A stretch of 64,000 bases of DNA from Curtobacterium sp. VKM Ac-1395 (GTDB lineage: Bacteria > Actinomycetota > Actinomycetes > Actinomycetales > Microbacteriaceae): positions 248,001-312,000 of the forward strand of contig NZ_JADKRX010000005.1 of NCBI RefSeq assembly GCF_015350975.1, read 5' to 3'. Under the pieces are notes generated by a model, which worked only from the letters and a program-made list of their open reading frames with translations, did no database searches and was not told the DNA's origin. Shown here one piece after another: positions 17,984-26,677 of the stretch. Numbering within the stretch: position 1 is the first letter of the stretch; every line of letters starts with the position of its first letter. The translations under genes and the position numbers were made by a program.

Positions 17984-18802
17984 TCAGCTGTCGGTCGACT
18001 CGGCACCGGGCCGGTCAGCGGACTGCTCGACCGTCGGCTGCTCGCCGGTGGCGTGGTGGTCGCGACGCGCCTTGGCCCGGCGTGCTGCGGACTCACGGAC
18101 GGTGCCGGCCACGGGCTTGCGGCCGCGGTGCAGCGCGACGATGCCCGCGGTCAGGTTGCGGTGGGCGACCATCGTGAAGCCGACGCCACGCAGCCACTGG
18201 CTGAGCACCTGCTGCTCGGGCCAGGCCTCGATCGACTCGGCCAGGTAGCGGTAGGCGGCGGGGTTGCTGCTCGAGACGCGGGCGATCCCCGGGAGGACGC
18301 GCTTGAGGTACGAGAAGTACCCGAACCGCAGGGCGGCGAGCGGGGGCGTGGAGAACTCGCAGATGACGACGCGGCCACCGGGCTTGAGCACCCGGAGCAT
18401 CTCGCCGAGGGCCTGCATCGGGTCGTTCACGTTGCGCAGCCCGAAGGAGATCGTGACGGCGTCGAAGGTGTCGTCCTCGAAGGGCAGGTGCTCGGCGTCG
18501 CCCTCGACGAAGGTGATCTCGGGGTGACGCTGCCGGCCGACGGCGATCATGCCCGCGGAGAGGTCGAGTGCGGTGACCTCGGCACCCTTCTTGGCGAGCA
18601 CCGCGGCGCTCGTCCCGGTGCCCGCGGCGATGTCGAGGACGCGCTCGCCCGGCTGGGGGTCGACGGCGCGTACGGTCGCGACCCGCCACAGCGGGGCGTT
18701 GCCGGCGGAGAGGATGTCGTTCGTCAGGTCGTACTTCTCCGCGACGTCGTCGAACATGGCCGCCACCTCGTCCGGCCGCTTCTGCATGTCCGCTCTGCTC
18801 AC
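17984..18802 (-). CDS. menG: Demethylmenaquinone methyltransferase
   Basis: A 272-residue SAM-dependent C-methyltransferase of the UbiE/MenG family, doing the last step of menaquinone synthesis. The N-terminal VAAMFDDVAEKYDLTND and SAM-binding VLDIAAGTGTSAAVLAKKG are typical. GMIAVGRQRHPEITFVEGDAE, ISFGLRNVND and VLKPGGRVVICEFS complete the UbiE signatures. A hydrophilic, basic-then-acidic tail of about 40 residues follows the domain. The GTG start lies 85 bases from menF's start on the opposite strand, so the two share a divergent promoter region. Confidence 0.95.
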   Translation of the reverse strand: MSRADMQKRPDEVAAMFDDVAEKYDLTNDILSAGNAPLWRVATVRAVDPQPGERVLDIAAGTGTSAAVLAKKGAEVTALDLSAGMIAVGRQRHPEITFVEGDAEHLPFEDDTFDAVTISFGLRNVNDPMQALGEMLRVLKPGGRVVICEFSTPPLAALRFGYFSYLKRVLPGIARVSSSNPAAYRYLAESIEAWPEQQVLSQWLRGVGFTMVAHRNLTAGIVALHRGRKPVAGTVRESAARRAKARRDHHATGEQPTVEQSADRPGAESTDS

Positions 18803-18887
18803 GGTCCAATCCTAGAGGGCCGTGCCGTGCGTTCCCGGGACGTGCGGCGAGTCGGTCCAGGGCCTGCCCGGCGCGTACGATCAGAGC

Positions 18888-20147
18888 GTGTCCCGATCCG
18901 CCACGGCGGCCCCGCCGCTCACGGTCTCGACCCGGATCCTCGACGACCCGGGCGCCGTGCTCCGCCACACGCTCCCCGACCAGCCGCTGGCGTTCGTGCG
19001 CAACGGCGACGGCATCGTCGGCATCGGCGAGGCCGTCCGGTACGAGTTCTCCGGTCCCGACCGGATGCGCGACGCCGCACGCGTGTGGCGCTCCATCGTC
19101 GCGACCGCGCAGGTGGACGACCCCGTGCAGCTCCGCGGCTCCGGACTCGTCGCGTTCGGCTCGTTCGCGTTCGCTGACGACTCCGCGGCCACGAGCGTGC
19201 TCATCGTCCCGCGGGTCGTCGTCGGTCGCCGCCGCGGGAAGGCCTGGCTGACCGCGGTCGACACCACCCTCGACCCGGAGCCCCTCGCCTTCACCCGGAC
19301 GTCCGTCCCCGTCCCCCAGGTCGGCGGGCACCTCTCCGTCGCGCTCGGTCCCGGCCGCATCGACGAGGACGCGTACGCCGCCTCGGTCGCCGAGGCCGTC
19401 CGCCGCATCACCGCCGGCGACGCCCGCAAGGTCGTCCTGGCCCGTGACCTCGTCGGGACGCTGCCAGCCGGGGCCGATTGCCGCGCACTCCTGCTCGACC
19501 TCGCCGCGACCTACCCGCAGTGCGTGACGTTCGCCGTCGACGGGCTCGTCGGGGCGACCCCGGAGACGCTCGCCCGCACCGACGGCACCCGGCTCACCGC
19601 ACGGGTGCTCGCCGGCAGCGCGGCACGGGGCAGCGACCCGGTGTCCGACCGGGCGGCGGCCGAGGCCCTGGCCGGGAGCGCGAAGGACGTCCAGGAACAC
19701 ACCTTCGCCATCGCGAGCCTCGTCGACGCGCTGCGCCCCCTCGCCACCGACCTCCGCGTCGACCCCGAGCCGTTCCGCCTGCAGCTGCCGAACCTCTGGC
19801 ACCTGGCGAGCGACGTCCAGGCGACGCTGCCGGTGGGCACCACCTCGCTCGACGTCGCGGACGCCCTGCACCCGACCGCTGCCGTCGCCGGGACCCCCAC
19901 GGACGTCGCGGTCCGCCTCGTCGCCGAGCTGGAGGGCGGTGACCGCGGGCGCTACGCCGGCCCGGTCGGCTGGTTCGGCGCGTCCGGGGACGGCGAGTGG
20001 ATGCTCGCGCTCCGCAGTGCCCAGATCGACGAGGACGGCACCGTCACCGCGTGGGCGGGAGCCGGCATCGTCGCCGGGTCCGACCCGGCACGCGAGGTCG
20101 CCGAGACGGCACTGAAGTTCCGCCCCATCCGCGACGCGCTCGCGTAG
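18888..20147 (+). CDS. menF: Isochorismate synthase
   Basis: A 419-residue chorismate-binding enzyme turning chorismate to isochorismate, the entry step to menaquinone. The C-terminal chorismate-binding domain has KVVLARDLVGT, GATPETLARTDG, SAKDVQEHTFAIASL and LHPTAAVAGTP. The near-terminal YAGPVGWFG and GAGIVAGSDP are also typical. The GTG start at 18888 follows a TACGAT box by eight bases, indicating a leaderless transcript. A salicylate or siderophore isochorismate synthase is less likely given the surrounding men genes. Confidence 0.94.
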   Translation: MSRSATAAPPLTVSTRILDDPGAVLRHTLPDQPLAFVRNGDGIVGIGEAVRYEFSGPDRMRDAARVWRSIVATAQVDDPVQLRGSGLVAFGSFAFADDSAATSVLIVPRVVVGRRRGKAWLTAVDTTLDPEPLAFTRTSVPVPQVGGHLSVALGPGRIDEDAYAASVAEAVRRITAGDARKVVLARDLVGTLPAGADCRALLLDLAATYPQCVTFAVDGLVGATPETLARTDGTRLTARVLAGSAARGSDPVSDRAAAEALAGSAKDVQEHTFAIASLVDALRPLATDLRVDPEPFRLQLPNLWHLASDVQATLPVGTTSLDVADALHPTAAVAGTPTDVAVRLVAELEGGDRGRYAGPVGWFGASGDGEWMLALRSAQIDEDGTVTAWAGAGIVAGSDPAREVAETALKFRPIRDALA

Positions 20148-20162
20148 CGGCGGGGCGCGCCA

Positions 20163-20354
20163 GCCGCCTCGCACCGTGCCCGGTTCCCCGGCTGGTGCGA
20201 GCTCGGTCACCCCGTGCGGGCCGCCAGGCGCGCACGGAGTGGGCACCCTCGCACCACGCGCGGACTCGCGGACCACCGGACGGGAGGCTCGGTTCCGGAC
20301 CGGCACCGAGCCTCCCGTCCGCAGGGGTGCCCGCCGCCTCGCACCGTGCCCGGT
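20163..20354. repeat. 22-bp direct repeats flanking a dispersed hairpin
   Basis: GCCGCCTCGCACCGTGCCCG followed by GT occurs at 20163-20184 and again at 20333-20354, 170 bases apart and identical. They bracket the hairpin at 20277-20321 in the menF/menD convergent spacer. Confidence 0.8.
20277..20321. repeat. Dispersed GGAGGCTCGG-type hairpin, perfect 17-bp arms
   Basis: Left arm CGGACGGGAGGCTCGGT and its exact complement enclose an 11-base loop. The hairpin lies between the convergent ends of menF and menD, where it could act as a two-way terminator. It is a reference copy for the family in this window. Confidence 0.88.
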
Positions 20355-20366
20355 CCCCCGCGCTGC

Positions 20367-22241
20367 TCAGTCGGCCAGCGGCACCTCGATGACCACGCGC
20401 TCGGCGGGGTCGGTCAGGACGCGCTCCAGGTCGCCCCAGGTAGCGGCCCGGCGGTACTCCCACCCGAGCCCGGTCACGACGCGCTCGACGTCGACGTGCT
20501 GCGGCGTGGTCATCATGCGGGCCATGTCCTCGGGCGGGGTCGTCTCGGCGACCTCGAGCCCGCGGAAGATCGCCCCGCCGTCGTCGTTGCCGACGATGAC
20601 CTGGACGCGGTGGGTGGGCTCGTGCGTGCCGGTGACGAAGGCACCGACGTCGTGCAGCAGGGTCAGGTCACCGAGCAGGACGCGGGTGGTGCCGACCGCC
20701 GCCGAGGTCCGCTCGAGCGCCGCGGCGATGCCGAGCGCGGTCGAGACGGTGCCGTCGATGCCGGCGAGCCCACGGTTCGCGTGCACGCGGATCTTCTTGC
20801 CCAGCACGTGGGCGTCGGCGACCCGGATGATCTGCGATGCGCCGAGCACGAGCCGGTCGTGCGGCCAGGTGACGCCCCACACCGCCTCGGCGAGCATGGC
20901 GCGGTCGACGGGCCGACGGCGCAGCGCGACCTCGTCCTTGAGGAACCGGTTGCGCTCGGCGCGGTCCTCGGACCGCTTGGCGCCGAGGTCGGGGCCGGCG
21001 TCGCCGTCGCCGAGCGCGCTGCGGCTGGCGGCGACCCAGCGGCCGACCCACGCGCGGTGCGACGGCGCGGTCCGGCCGGTCACGCGGACGTCGGCGACCA
21101 GCCGGGAGGCCCGGCTCGGGTCGAATGGGTCGGCTCCCGCCCCGCGGACCGTCACCACCTCGACGTCGGCGCGCTGCAGGAGCGCAGGGACCTCTCTCGA
21201 GAGCGTCGGGTGACCGAGCACGACGGCGCGGCGGACGCGACCGCCGAACTCCGGGTCGCGGAGGAGCTCGCGGTAGGCGACGACGAGGTTCCGCCCGAAA
21301 CGCGCCCCGCTCGACACCTCGGCCAGCAGCGGCGCACCGAGCTCCCACGCGATCCGTTCGGCGTCCTCGCCGGCGTCGTGCCCGGCGATCACCACGGTGG
21401 CGGGGTCGTCGTCCGGCGTGAGCTCCGCGACGGGCAGCCCGGTGTGGACACGGCGGCGGGCGAAGTCGAGGTCGATCGCGTCGTCGGGCACGCCCTCGAC
21501 GTCGGTCAGCGTCGCGGAGAGCGGCTCGCGGAAGGCGACGTCGAGCTGCGCCGGACCCGGCTGTCCGGTGTGTCCGGCGGCGGCGGCGACGGTCTGGCGG
21601 ACGAGTTCACGGAGAGTCTGCCGCGTGGAGGCGTCGACGCCGTGCGCGGTGGGGGCCTCGACCTCGCGGACGAAGGCGACCGCCGACGCGAAGATCCCCG
21701 GCTGCACGGTGGTCTGGTTGCTCCCGATGCCGCGGAGCTCCCCGGGGCGGTCGGCGGACAGGACGATCATCGGCACGCCGGAGTGGTGGGCCTCGAGGAC
21801 GGCGGGGTGCAGGTTCGCGACCGCGGTGCCCGAGGTCGTCACGATCGCCGCGGGCCGTCCGCTCTCGACGGCGAGCCCGAGCGCGAAGAACCCGGCCGTC
21901 CGCTCGTCGAGCCGCACGTGCACGGTGATGCCGCCGGCGCGCTCGAGGGCGACCGCGGCGAGGGCGAGCGCCTGCGACCGGGAACCGGGGCTGACCACGA
22001 CGTCGGTGACCCCGGCGGATGCGAACTCCTGCAGCATCGCCAGGGCGAAGTCCGAGGCCGGACTGCCCGACGCCGAGCCCGCTGTGGGCCCGGGTCCGTC
22101 AGCGATCGGTGCGGCCGTCGTCGTCGGTGTCGTGGAACTGGTCTTCGAGATCTCGGAGGGTGACGTCGTCCTGGTCCTTGTCCGTGCGGGGCCGCTCGGG
22201 AGCCTGCTCGCCGAGGAAGTCCGGGTCGTCTTCGGGACCAC
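20367..22241 (-). CDS. menD: 2-succinyl-5-enolpyruvyl-6-hydroxy-3-cyclohexene-1-carboxylate synthase
   Basis: MenD is a thiamine-diphosphate enzyme joining isochorismate and 2-oxoglutarate. Family blocks include VVVSPGSRSQALALA, RLDERTAGFFALGLA, TSGTAVANLHPAVLEA, VLSADRPGEL, VHANRGLAGIDGTVSTALG and VIVGNDDGGAIF. Family similarity begins around SPASDFALAML (near 22067), but no ATG, GTG or TTG lies between there and the GTG at 22241, which is given as the start. This start makes the protein about 45 residues longer than usual and overlaps the upstream gene by 143 bases. A rare start codon (for example ATC at 22106) or GTGs further upstream are possible. Confidence 0.92.
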   Translation of the reverse strand: MVPKTTRTSSASRLPSGPARTRTRTTSPSEISKTSSTTPTTTAAPIADGPGPTAGSASGSPASDFALAMLQEFASAGVTDVVVSPGSRSQALALAAVALERAGGITVHVRLDERTAGFFALGLAVESGRPAAIVTTSGTAVANLHPAVLEAHHSGVPMIVLSADRPGELRGIGSNQTTVQPGIFASAVAFVREVEAPTAHGVDASTRQTLRELVRQTVAAAAGHTGQPGPAQLDVAFREPLSATLTDVEGVPDDAIDLDFARRRVHTGLPVAELTPDDDPATVVIAGHDAGEDAERIAWELGAPLLAEVSSGARFGRNLVVAYRELLRDPEFGGRVRRAVVLGHPTLSREVPALLQRADVEVVTVRGAGADPFDPSRASRLVADVRVTGRTAPSHRAWVGRWVAASRSALGDGDAGPDLGAKRSEDRAERNRFLKDEVALRRRPVDRAMLAEAVWGVTWPHDRLVLGASQIIRVADAHVLGKKIRVHANRGLAGIDGTVSTALGIAAALERTSAAVGTTRVLLGDLTLLHDVGAFVTGTHEPTHRVQVIVGNDDGGAIFRGLEVAETTPPEDMARMMTTPQHVDVERVVTGLGWEYRRAATWGDLERVLTDPAERVVIEVPLAD

Positions 22242-22452
22242 GGTACCGGGACACACGCTCGGGGGCGGCGGGCGCACGACCGAGCAGGAACCAGAGGACC
22301 GCGCCGAGGACCGGCAGGATGACGATCAGCACGATCCAGAGTCCGCGTCCCAGCGACCGGATCCGCGGCCGTGGCATGGTCGCGCAGTCGATGACCGCGT
22401 AGACCGTGAACGCCACGGCGGCGACGACGACGACGAGCCAGAGACGGACCAT
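22099..22452 (-). CDS. PLDc_N domain membrane protein
   Basis: A 117-residue protein with two hydrophobic segments, the second (LWIVLIVILPVLGAVLWFLLGR) matching the PLDc_N (phospholipase D N-terminal-like) domain common in small actinobacterial membrane proteins. The last 45 residues are acidic and hydrophilic. It is encoded immediately upstream of menD, and its end overlaps the only usable canonical menD starts. Function unknown. Confidence 0.8.
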   Translation of the reverse strand: MVRLWLVVVVAAVAFTVYAVIDCATMPRPRIRSLGRGLWIVLIVILPVLGAVLWFLLGRAPAAPERVSRYRGPEDDPDFLGEQAPERPRTDKDQDDVTLRDLEDQFHDTDDDGRTDR

Positions 22453-22515
22453 GCGGGGAGTCTAGGTCGGGATTCTGTGACCCGACTCATGGTCACGCGT
22501 CCGTAGACTCGACGC

Positions 22516-22842
22516 GTGAAAGTGTGGCTCGTGTACACCCTCGCCCGGCTCGGCATCTTCGCGGCGGCGCTCGTCGTCCTGTTCGTGGTGGGGCTGCCCT
22601 GGTACTGGGCGACCATCGGCGCGGCCCTCATCGGGCTGCTCGTGTCCTACATCGCGCTGCCCCGGCTCCGCGACCGGGTGACCACGAGCCTGGCCACCCG
22701 GCGGGTGCGACCGGACCACGACGCGGACTCGGACTTCGAGGACGACTTCGTCGACGCCGAGGACTCCGACGCCCCCACCGTGCGGCCCGTGTCGGACGCC
22801 GAACGCCACGCGGAGCGCCGGGAGCACCCGACGGCCGACTGA
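22516..22842 (+). CDS. DUF4229 family membrane protein
   Basis: A 108-residue protein with a GTG start nine bases after a TAGACT box, probably leaderless. It starts KVWLVYTLARLGIFAAALVV and has two membrane helices and an acidic C-terminal tail, matching the DUF4229 family found in actinobacteria near menaquinone genes. It is divergent from the PLDc_N gene and convergent with menA. Function unknown; position suggests a link to membrane quinone metabolism, by inference only. Confidence 0.78.
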   Translation: MKVWLVYTLARLGIFAAALVVLFVVGLPWYWATIGAALIGLLVSYIALPRLRDRVTTSLATRRVRPDHDADSDFEDDFVDAEDSDAPTVRPVSDAERHAERREHPTAD

Positions 22843-22884
22843 GCGCCGGGACCGGCTGCTCCGTCGCTGCGCTGGCTGCGGTCG

Positions 22885-23880
22885 CTACGGCTGGACGGCC
22901 AGCGTGACCGCGAGGACCACGCCGTACGCCAGTGCTGAGAACGACGACAGCTGCAGCGCGGTGATGAGCTCGCGCGGCTTCCGGGACGTGACGCCGATCA
23001 CCAGGGCCGGCAGGGCGAGCAGCAGCGTGAAGTACGTGAAGCCGGACCGGAAGTACAGCAGCACGAACCAGAGCAGCGCGACGTAGGGCAGCATCAGGAA
23101 GACGCCGTACAGCGTGCGGGCGACCGGGCGACCGAGCAGGACGGCCAGGGTCCGCTTCCCCGCGAGCCGGTCCTCGTCGATGTCGCGGATGTTGTTCACC
23201 ATGAGCACGGCGCAGGCGAAGAAGCCCGCCGCCACGGCGGCCACCCAGCCGCTCCCGGTGACCTCGCGGATCTGCACGTACTGCGTGCCGAGCACCGCGA
23301 CCAGGCCGAAGAAGACGAACACGAAGACCTCGCCGAGGGCGTTGTACCCGTACGGCTTCTTGCCACCCGTGTAGAACCACGCGGCGACGATGGCGGCCGC
23401 GCCGACGAGCAGCAGCCACCAGAGCTGCGTGAGCACGACGATGACGATCCCGGCGACCGCGGCGAGCCCGAAGAACGTCAGCGCGACGGTGAGGACCGTC
23501 CGCGGGGCGGCGAGACCTGCCCCCGTGAGGCGTGCGGGTCCGACGCGGAACTCGTCGGTGCCACGGACGCCGTCCGAGTAGTCGTTGCTGTAGTTCACGC
23601 CGATCTGCAGGAACAGCGCGACGAGCAGCGCCAGGATCGCCAGCGCGAGGTGGCCGTCCTGCTGCAGGTAGGCGCCGAAGTCCCCGGTCGTGCCGCTGTC
23701 CACGAAGCCGACGGCGGTGCCGAGGACGACCGGGACGACACCGAGCGTCAGGGTGCGGAGGCGGGCGCCGCCGATCCAGTCGCTCGCGGTCGCGCGTCGC
23801 TTCGTCCGTGCCGGTCCCGCGGCCTTCGCCGGGTTGCCGGAGCGGCCCTTCTTCTGGGTCGTGTTCTTCGCTCGTGCCAC
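22885..23880 (-). CDS. menA: 1,4-dihydroxy-2-naphthoate polyprenyltransferase
   Basis: A 331-residue UbiA-superfamily integral membrane enzyme attaching the polyprenyl chain to DHNA to give demethylmenaquinone. The first Asp-rich motif is NYSNDYSDGVRGTD and the second is NNIRDIDEDRLAGKRT, separated by typical helices; about eight or nine membrane segments are visible. A basic N-terminal stretch of about 35 residues precedes WIGGARLRTL. The GTG at 23880 was chosen as start. It follows menE by 20 bases on the same strand. Confidence 0.95.
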   Translation of the reverse strand: MARAKNTTQKKGRSGNPAKAAGPARTKRRATASDWIGGARLRTLTLGVVPVVLGTAVGFVDSGTTGDFGAYLQQDGHLALAILALLVALFLQIGVNYSNDYSDGVRGTDEFRVGPARLTGAGLAAPRTVLTVALTFFGLAAVAGIVIVVLTQLWWLLLVGAAAIVAAWFYTGGKKPYGYNALGEVFVFVFFGLVAVLGTQYVQIREVTGSGWVAAVAAGFFACAVLMVNNIRDIDEDRLAGKRTLAVLLGRPVARTLYGVFLMLPYVALLWFVLLYFRSGFTYFTLLLALPALVIGVTSRKPRELITALQLSSFSALAYGVVLAVTLAVQP

Positions 23881-23900
23881 GACCGTCAAGCGTACCGGCG

Positions 23901-25037
23901 TCAGGCGTCCGGATCGGCGACGGCGCGGACGGCCCGACGGTCGGGTTTGCCGGACGCGAGCATCGGCACGGTGTCCACGAGGACCACGGCCGCCGGACGT
24001 GCGGCTCGACCGAGGGCGGCTCCGACGTGGTCCCGGACCTGTTCGAGGTCGAGGGGCTCGGCCGTCACGACGACGGGGACATCGCCCCACTCCCCCGACG
24101 ACCGCCGTGTCACGACGGCGCCCTCCTGGCCGGGGAGCTCGCGGACGAGTCGTTCGACGGCCCCCAGCGGGACCTTCTCCCCGCCGGAGATCACGACGTC
24201 GTCGAGCCGCCCGAGCACCCGGACGCGGCCGTCCTCGACCTCGGCGGCGTCGCCCGTGCGGTACCACCGCAGGCCGTCGCGCACGACGAAGGTCGACGCG
24301 GTCCGGTCGTCGTCGCCGAGGTACCCCTCGGCGAGCATCGGGCCGGCGAGCTGGAGTTCGCCGTCGACCAGCTCGGTCCGGACGGTCCCGAACGGCACGC
24401 CGTCGTAGACGCAGCCGCCACTCGTCTCGCTGGCACCGTACGTGGTGACGACCCGGACGCCTGCGGCGACCGCCCGGGCCCGGAGCGGCGCCGGGGTCGA
24501 CTGCCCGCCGACGAGGACCGCGTCGAAGCCGGCGAGTGCGGTCGCGGCGCGCTCGTCGTCGAGCACGCGGGCGAGCTGCACGGGGACGAGCGAGGTGTAC
24601 CGTCGCGGTGCCGCGGGCCCCGTGACGAGCCGCTCGGCCGCGTCCGCGAACGCCGCCGCCGTGAAGTGCCCCGGCGCGACGACGCTGGGGGCGGTGCCCG
24701 CGGTGACCGACCGCGTCAGGACGTTGAGGCCCGCGATGTAGTGCGTCGGCAGCGCGAGCACCCACCCGCCCGGTCCGCCGAGCGCCGCGTCGGCGGCGGC
24801 GGCCCCGGCGAGGAGCGCCTCCGACGACAGCGCCACCCGCTTGCCGGTGCCCGTGGACCCGCTCGTGGTGACGACGAGGGCGACCCGCTGCTGCACCGCG
24901 GCCGGTGGCGGCGTCGGCAGCGCCGGGGCGTCCTGGTCGACCGGCAGCAGTGCGGGGCCGCCGGCGAGTGCCGCCTCCAGGCCGCGCAGCACGGCCAGCG
25001 GGTCGGACGCGTCCAGCGCGACCAGTGGACGGGTCAT
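23901..25037 (-). CDS. menE: o-succinylbenzoate-CoA ligase
   Basis: A 378-residue AMP-binding enzyme that activates o-succinylbenzoate with CoA. The P-loop-like VVTTSGSTGTGKRVALS, TYGASETSGGCVYDG, WYRTGDAAEVEDGRVRVLGRLDD and C-terminal lysine region MLASGKPDRRAV are present. It is shorter than typical acyl-CoA synthetases, as is usual for actinobacterial MenE. Its ATG shares one base with the menB stop (TGATG), so the two are translationally coupled. Confidence 0.94.
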   Translation of the reverse strand: MTRPLVALDASDPLAVLRGLEAALAGGPALLPVDQDAPALPTPPPAAVQQRVALVVTTSGSTGTGKRVALSSEALLAGAAAADAALGGPGGWVLALPTHYIAGLNVLTRSVTAGTAPSVVAPGHFTAAAFADAAERLVTGPAAPRRYTSLVPVQLARVLDDERAATALAGFDAVLVGGQSTPAPLRARAVAAGVRVVTTYGASETSGGCVYDGVPFGTVRTELVDGELQLAGPMLAEGYLGDDDRTASTFVVRDGLRWYRTGDAAEVEDGRVRVLGRLDDVVISGGEKVPLGAVERLVRELPGQEGAVVTRRSSGEWGDVPVVVTAEPLDLEQVRDHVGAALGRAARPAAVVLVDTVPMLASGKPDRRAVRAVADPDA

Positions 25038-25966
25038 CAGTAGTGCCAGGGGAAGGACGTCCACTCGGGGGCGCGCTTCTCGAGGAAGGAGTCGCGGCCC
25101 TCGACGGCTTCGTCCGTGCCGTACGCCAGGCGGGTGGCCTCGCCGGCGAAGACCTGCTGGCCGACCAGCCCGTCGTCGACCGCGTTGAAGGCGTACTTGA
25201 GCATCCGGATCGCGGTCGGGGACTTGCCGAGGATGGTCTGGCCCCAGCGGATCGCCTCGCGCTCGAGGTCCGCGTGCGGGACCACCTTGTTCACCGCACC
25301 CATCTCGTAGGCGCGCTGCGCGGAGTACTCCTCGGCGAGGAAGAAGACCTCCCGCGCGAGCTTCTGGCCGATCTGCTTGGCGTAGTAGGCGCTGCCGTAC
25401 CCGCCGTCGAACGAGCCCACGTCGGCGTCGGTCTGCTTGAACTTCCCGTGCTCGGCGCTCGCGATCGTGAGGTCGCAGATCGCGTGCAGGGAGTGCCCGC
25501 CGCCGGCTGCCCAGCCCGGCACCACGGCGACGACGACCTTCGGCATCATCCGGATGAGGCGCTGGACCTCGAGGATGTGCAGGCGGCCCATCGAGGCCCG
25601 CGCGGCCGCGGGGTCGACACCCTCCGGCGGTGCACCCTCGTCGCCGACGTACTGGTAGCCGCTCCGACCCCGGATGCGCTGGTCGCCGCCGGAGCAGAAC
25701 GCCCAGCCGCCGTCCTTCGGGCTCGGGCCGTTGCCCGTGAGCAGGACGACGCCGACGCGGGGGTCCTGCCGGGCGTCGTCCAGGGCCCGGTAGAGCTCGT
25801 CGACCGTGCGCGGACGGAAGGCATTGCGGACTTCGGGCCGGTCGAAGGCCACTCGGACGATGCCGTGGTCGACGTGCTTGTGGTAGGTGATGTCCGTGAA
25901 GGAGGCGGCCACGGGGGCCTCGGTCCAGACGTCGGGGTCGAACAGGTCGGAGACGGGAGCGGGCAT
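25037..25966 (-). CDS. menB: 1,4-dihydroxy-2-naphthoyl-CoA synthase
   Basis: A 309-residue crotonase-fold enzyme closing the second ring of the naphthoquinone. DRPEVRNAFRPRTVDEL, FCSGGDQRIRGRSGYQY, VVPGWAAGGGHSLHAICDLTIAS and QTDADVGSFDGGYGSAYYAK are MenB-specific. The C-terminal KRAPEWTSFPWHY is the usual MenB ending. It is the first gene of menB-menE-menA on the minus strand. Confidence 0.97.
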   Translation of the reverse strand: MPAPVSDLFDPDVWTEAPVAASFTDITYHKHVDHGIVRVAFDRPEVRNAFRPRTVDELYRALDDARQDPRVGVVLLTGNGPSPKDGGWAFCSGGDQRIRGRSGYQYVGDEGAPPEGVDPAAARASMGRLHILEVQRLIRMMPKVVVAVVPGWAAGGGHSLHAICDLTIASAEHGKFKQTDADVGSFDGGYGSAYYAKQIGQKLAREVFFLAEEYSAQRAYEMGAVNKVVPHADLEREAIRWGQTILGKSPTAIRMLKYAFNAVDDGLVGQQVFAGEATRLAYGTDEAVEGRDSFLEKRAPEWTSFPWHY

Positions 25967-25990
25967 GCTCCCACGGTACTGCCGCTCGGA

Positions 25991-26503
25991 CTACGCGCTC
26001 ATGTCGGTCAGGAGCTCCGGGGCCACCATGACGACGAGCACGATGAGGATCACCGGGTTGGCGAAGAACGCCAGGACGACACCGATGGCGCCGTACCAGC
26101 GGCCGAGTCCCCCGACGGCCGCGATGAACCCGAGGATGGCCGCGATCAGGGTCAGGAACACGACGACGAAGCAGATGCCGAACGCGAAGGTGGTGTCGCC
26201 GCCCATGTACACCGCGAAGGCACTGGCGTCGACGGCCGCGGAGACGACGGCGAGCCCGAGCGCCAGCTTGCCGGCGAGGGGGCTCTTGCGCTGCCGCCGG
26301 GCCGATCCCTGCTGCTGGCGCACGTCGACGGTGTTGTTCCGCATCAGCCGAGCGAAGTCGTCGGTCCCCGACGAGGACGTGGTTCGTGCCGACGAGGCTC
26401 GTGCGGCACGCGCCTTCGCGGCTGGCGACGTGGCTGCTGGGGCGTTCGCTGCTCGGGACGACGACGGGCTTCGTGACGACCGCTGGTGCGGATCTGGCGT
26501 CAC
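25991..26503 (-). CDS. Small membrane protein of unknown function
   Basis: A 170-residue protein with a Ser/Ala/Arg-rich soluble N-terminal half and three C-terminal membrane helices (ALGLAVVSAAVDASAFAVY; FVVVFLTLIAAILGFIAAVGG; AIGVVLAFFANPVILIVLVV), resembling DUF4190-like proteins. The GTG start at 26503 is preferred over an ATG at 26524 because AAGGAGG lies five bases before it. It lies 25 bases upstream of menB. Function unknown. Confidence 0.65.
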   Translation of the reverse strand: MTPDPHQRSSRSPSSSRAANAPAATSPAAKARAARASSARTTSSSGTDDFARLMRNNTVDVRQQQGSARRQRKSPLAGKLALGLAVVSAAVDASAFAVYMGGDTTFAFGICFVVVFLTLIAAILGFIAAVGGLGRWYGAIGVVLAFFANPVILIVLVVMVAPELLTDMSA

Positions 26504-26677
26504 GGAGCCTCCTTCTGTCGTCATGGCCGCGGGTCGACCTCGGCCGACCGATGCATGCTAATGCCCTGCGCTGGCGGTCCCCTCCGAGGAACCGTGAGGT
26601 CCGCTGGGCAGCAGTCGAGGGCCGAGGGACGGCGTCCGGACGGCACGGGGACGGACCGACGCTGGGAGGATGGGGAC

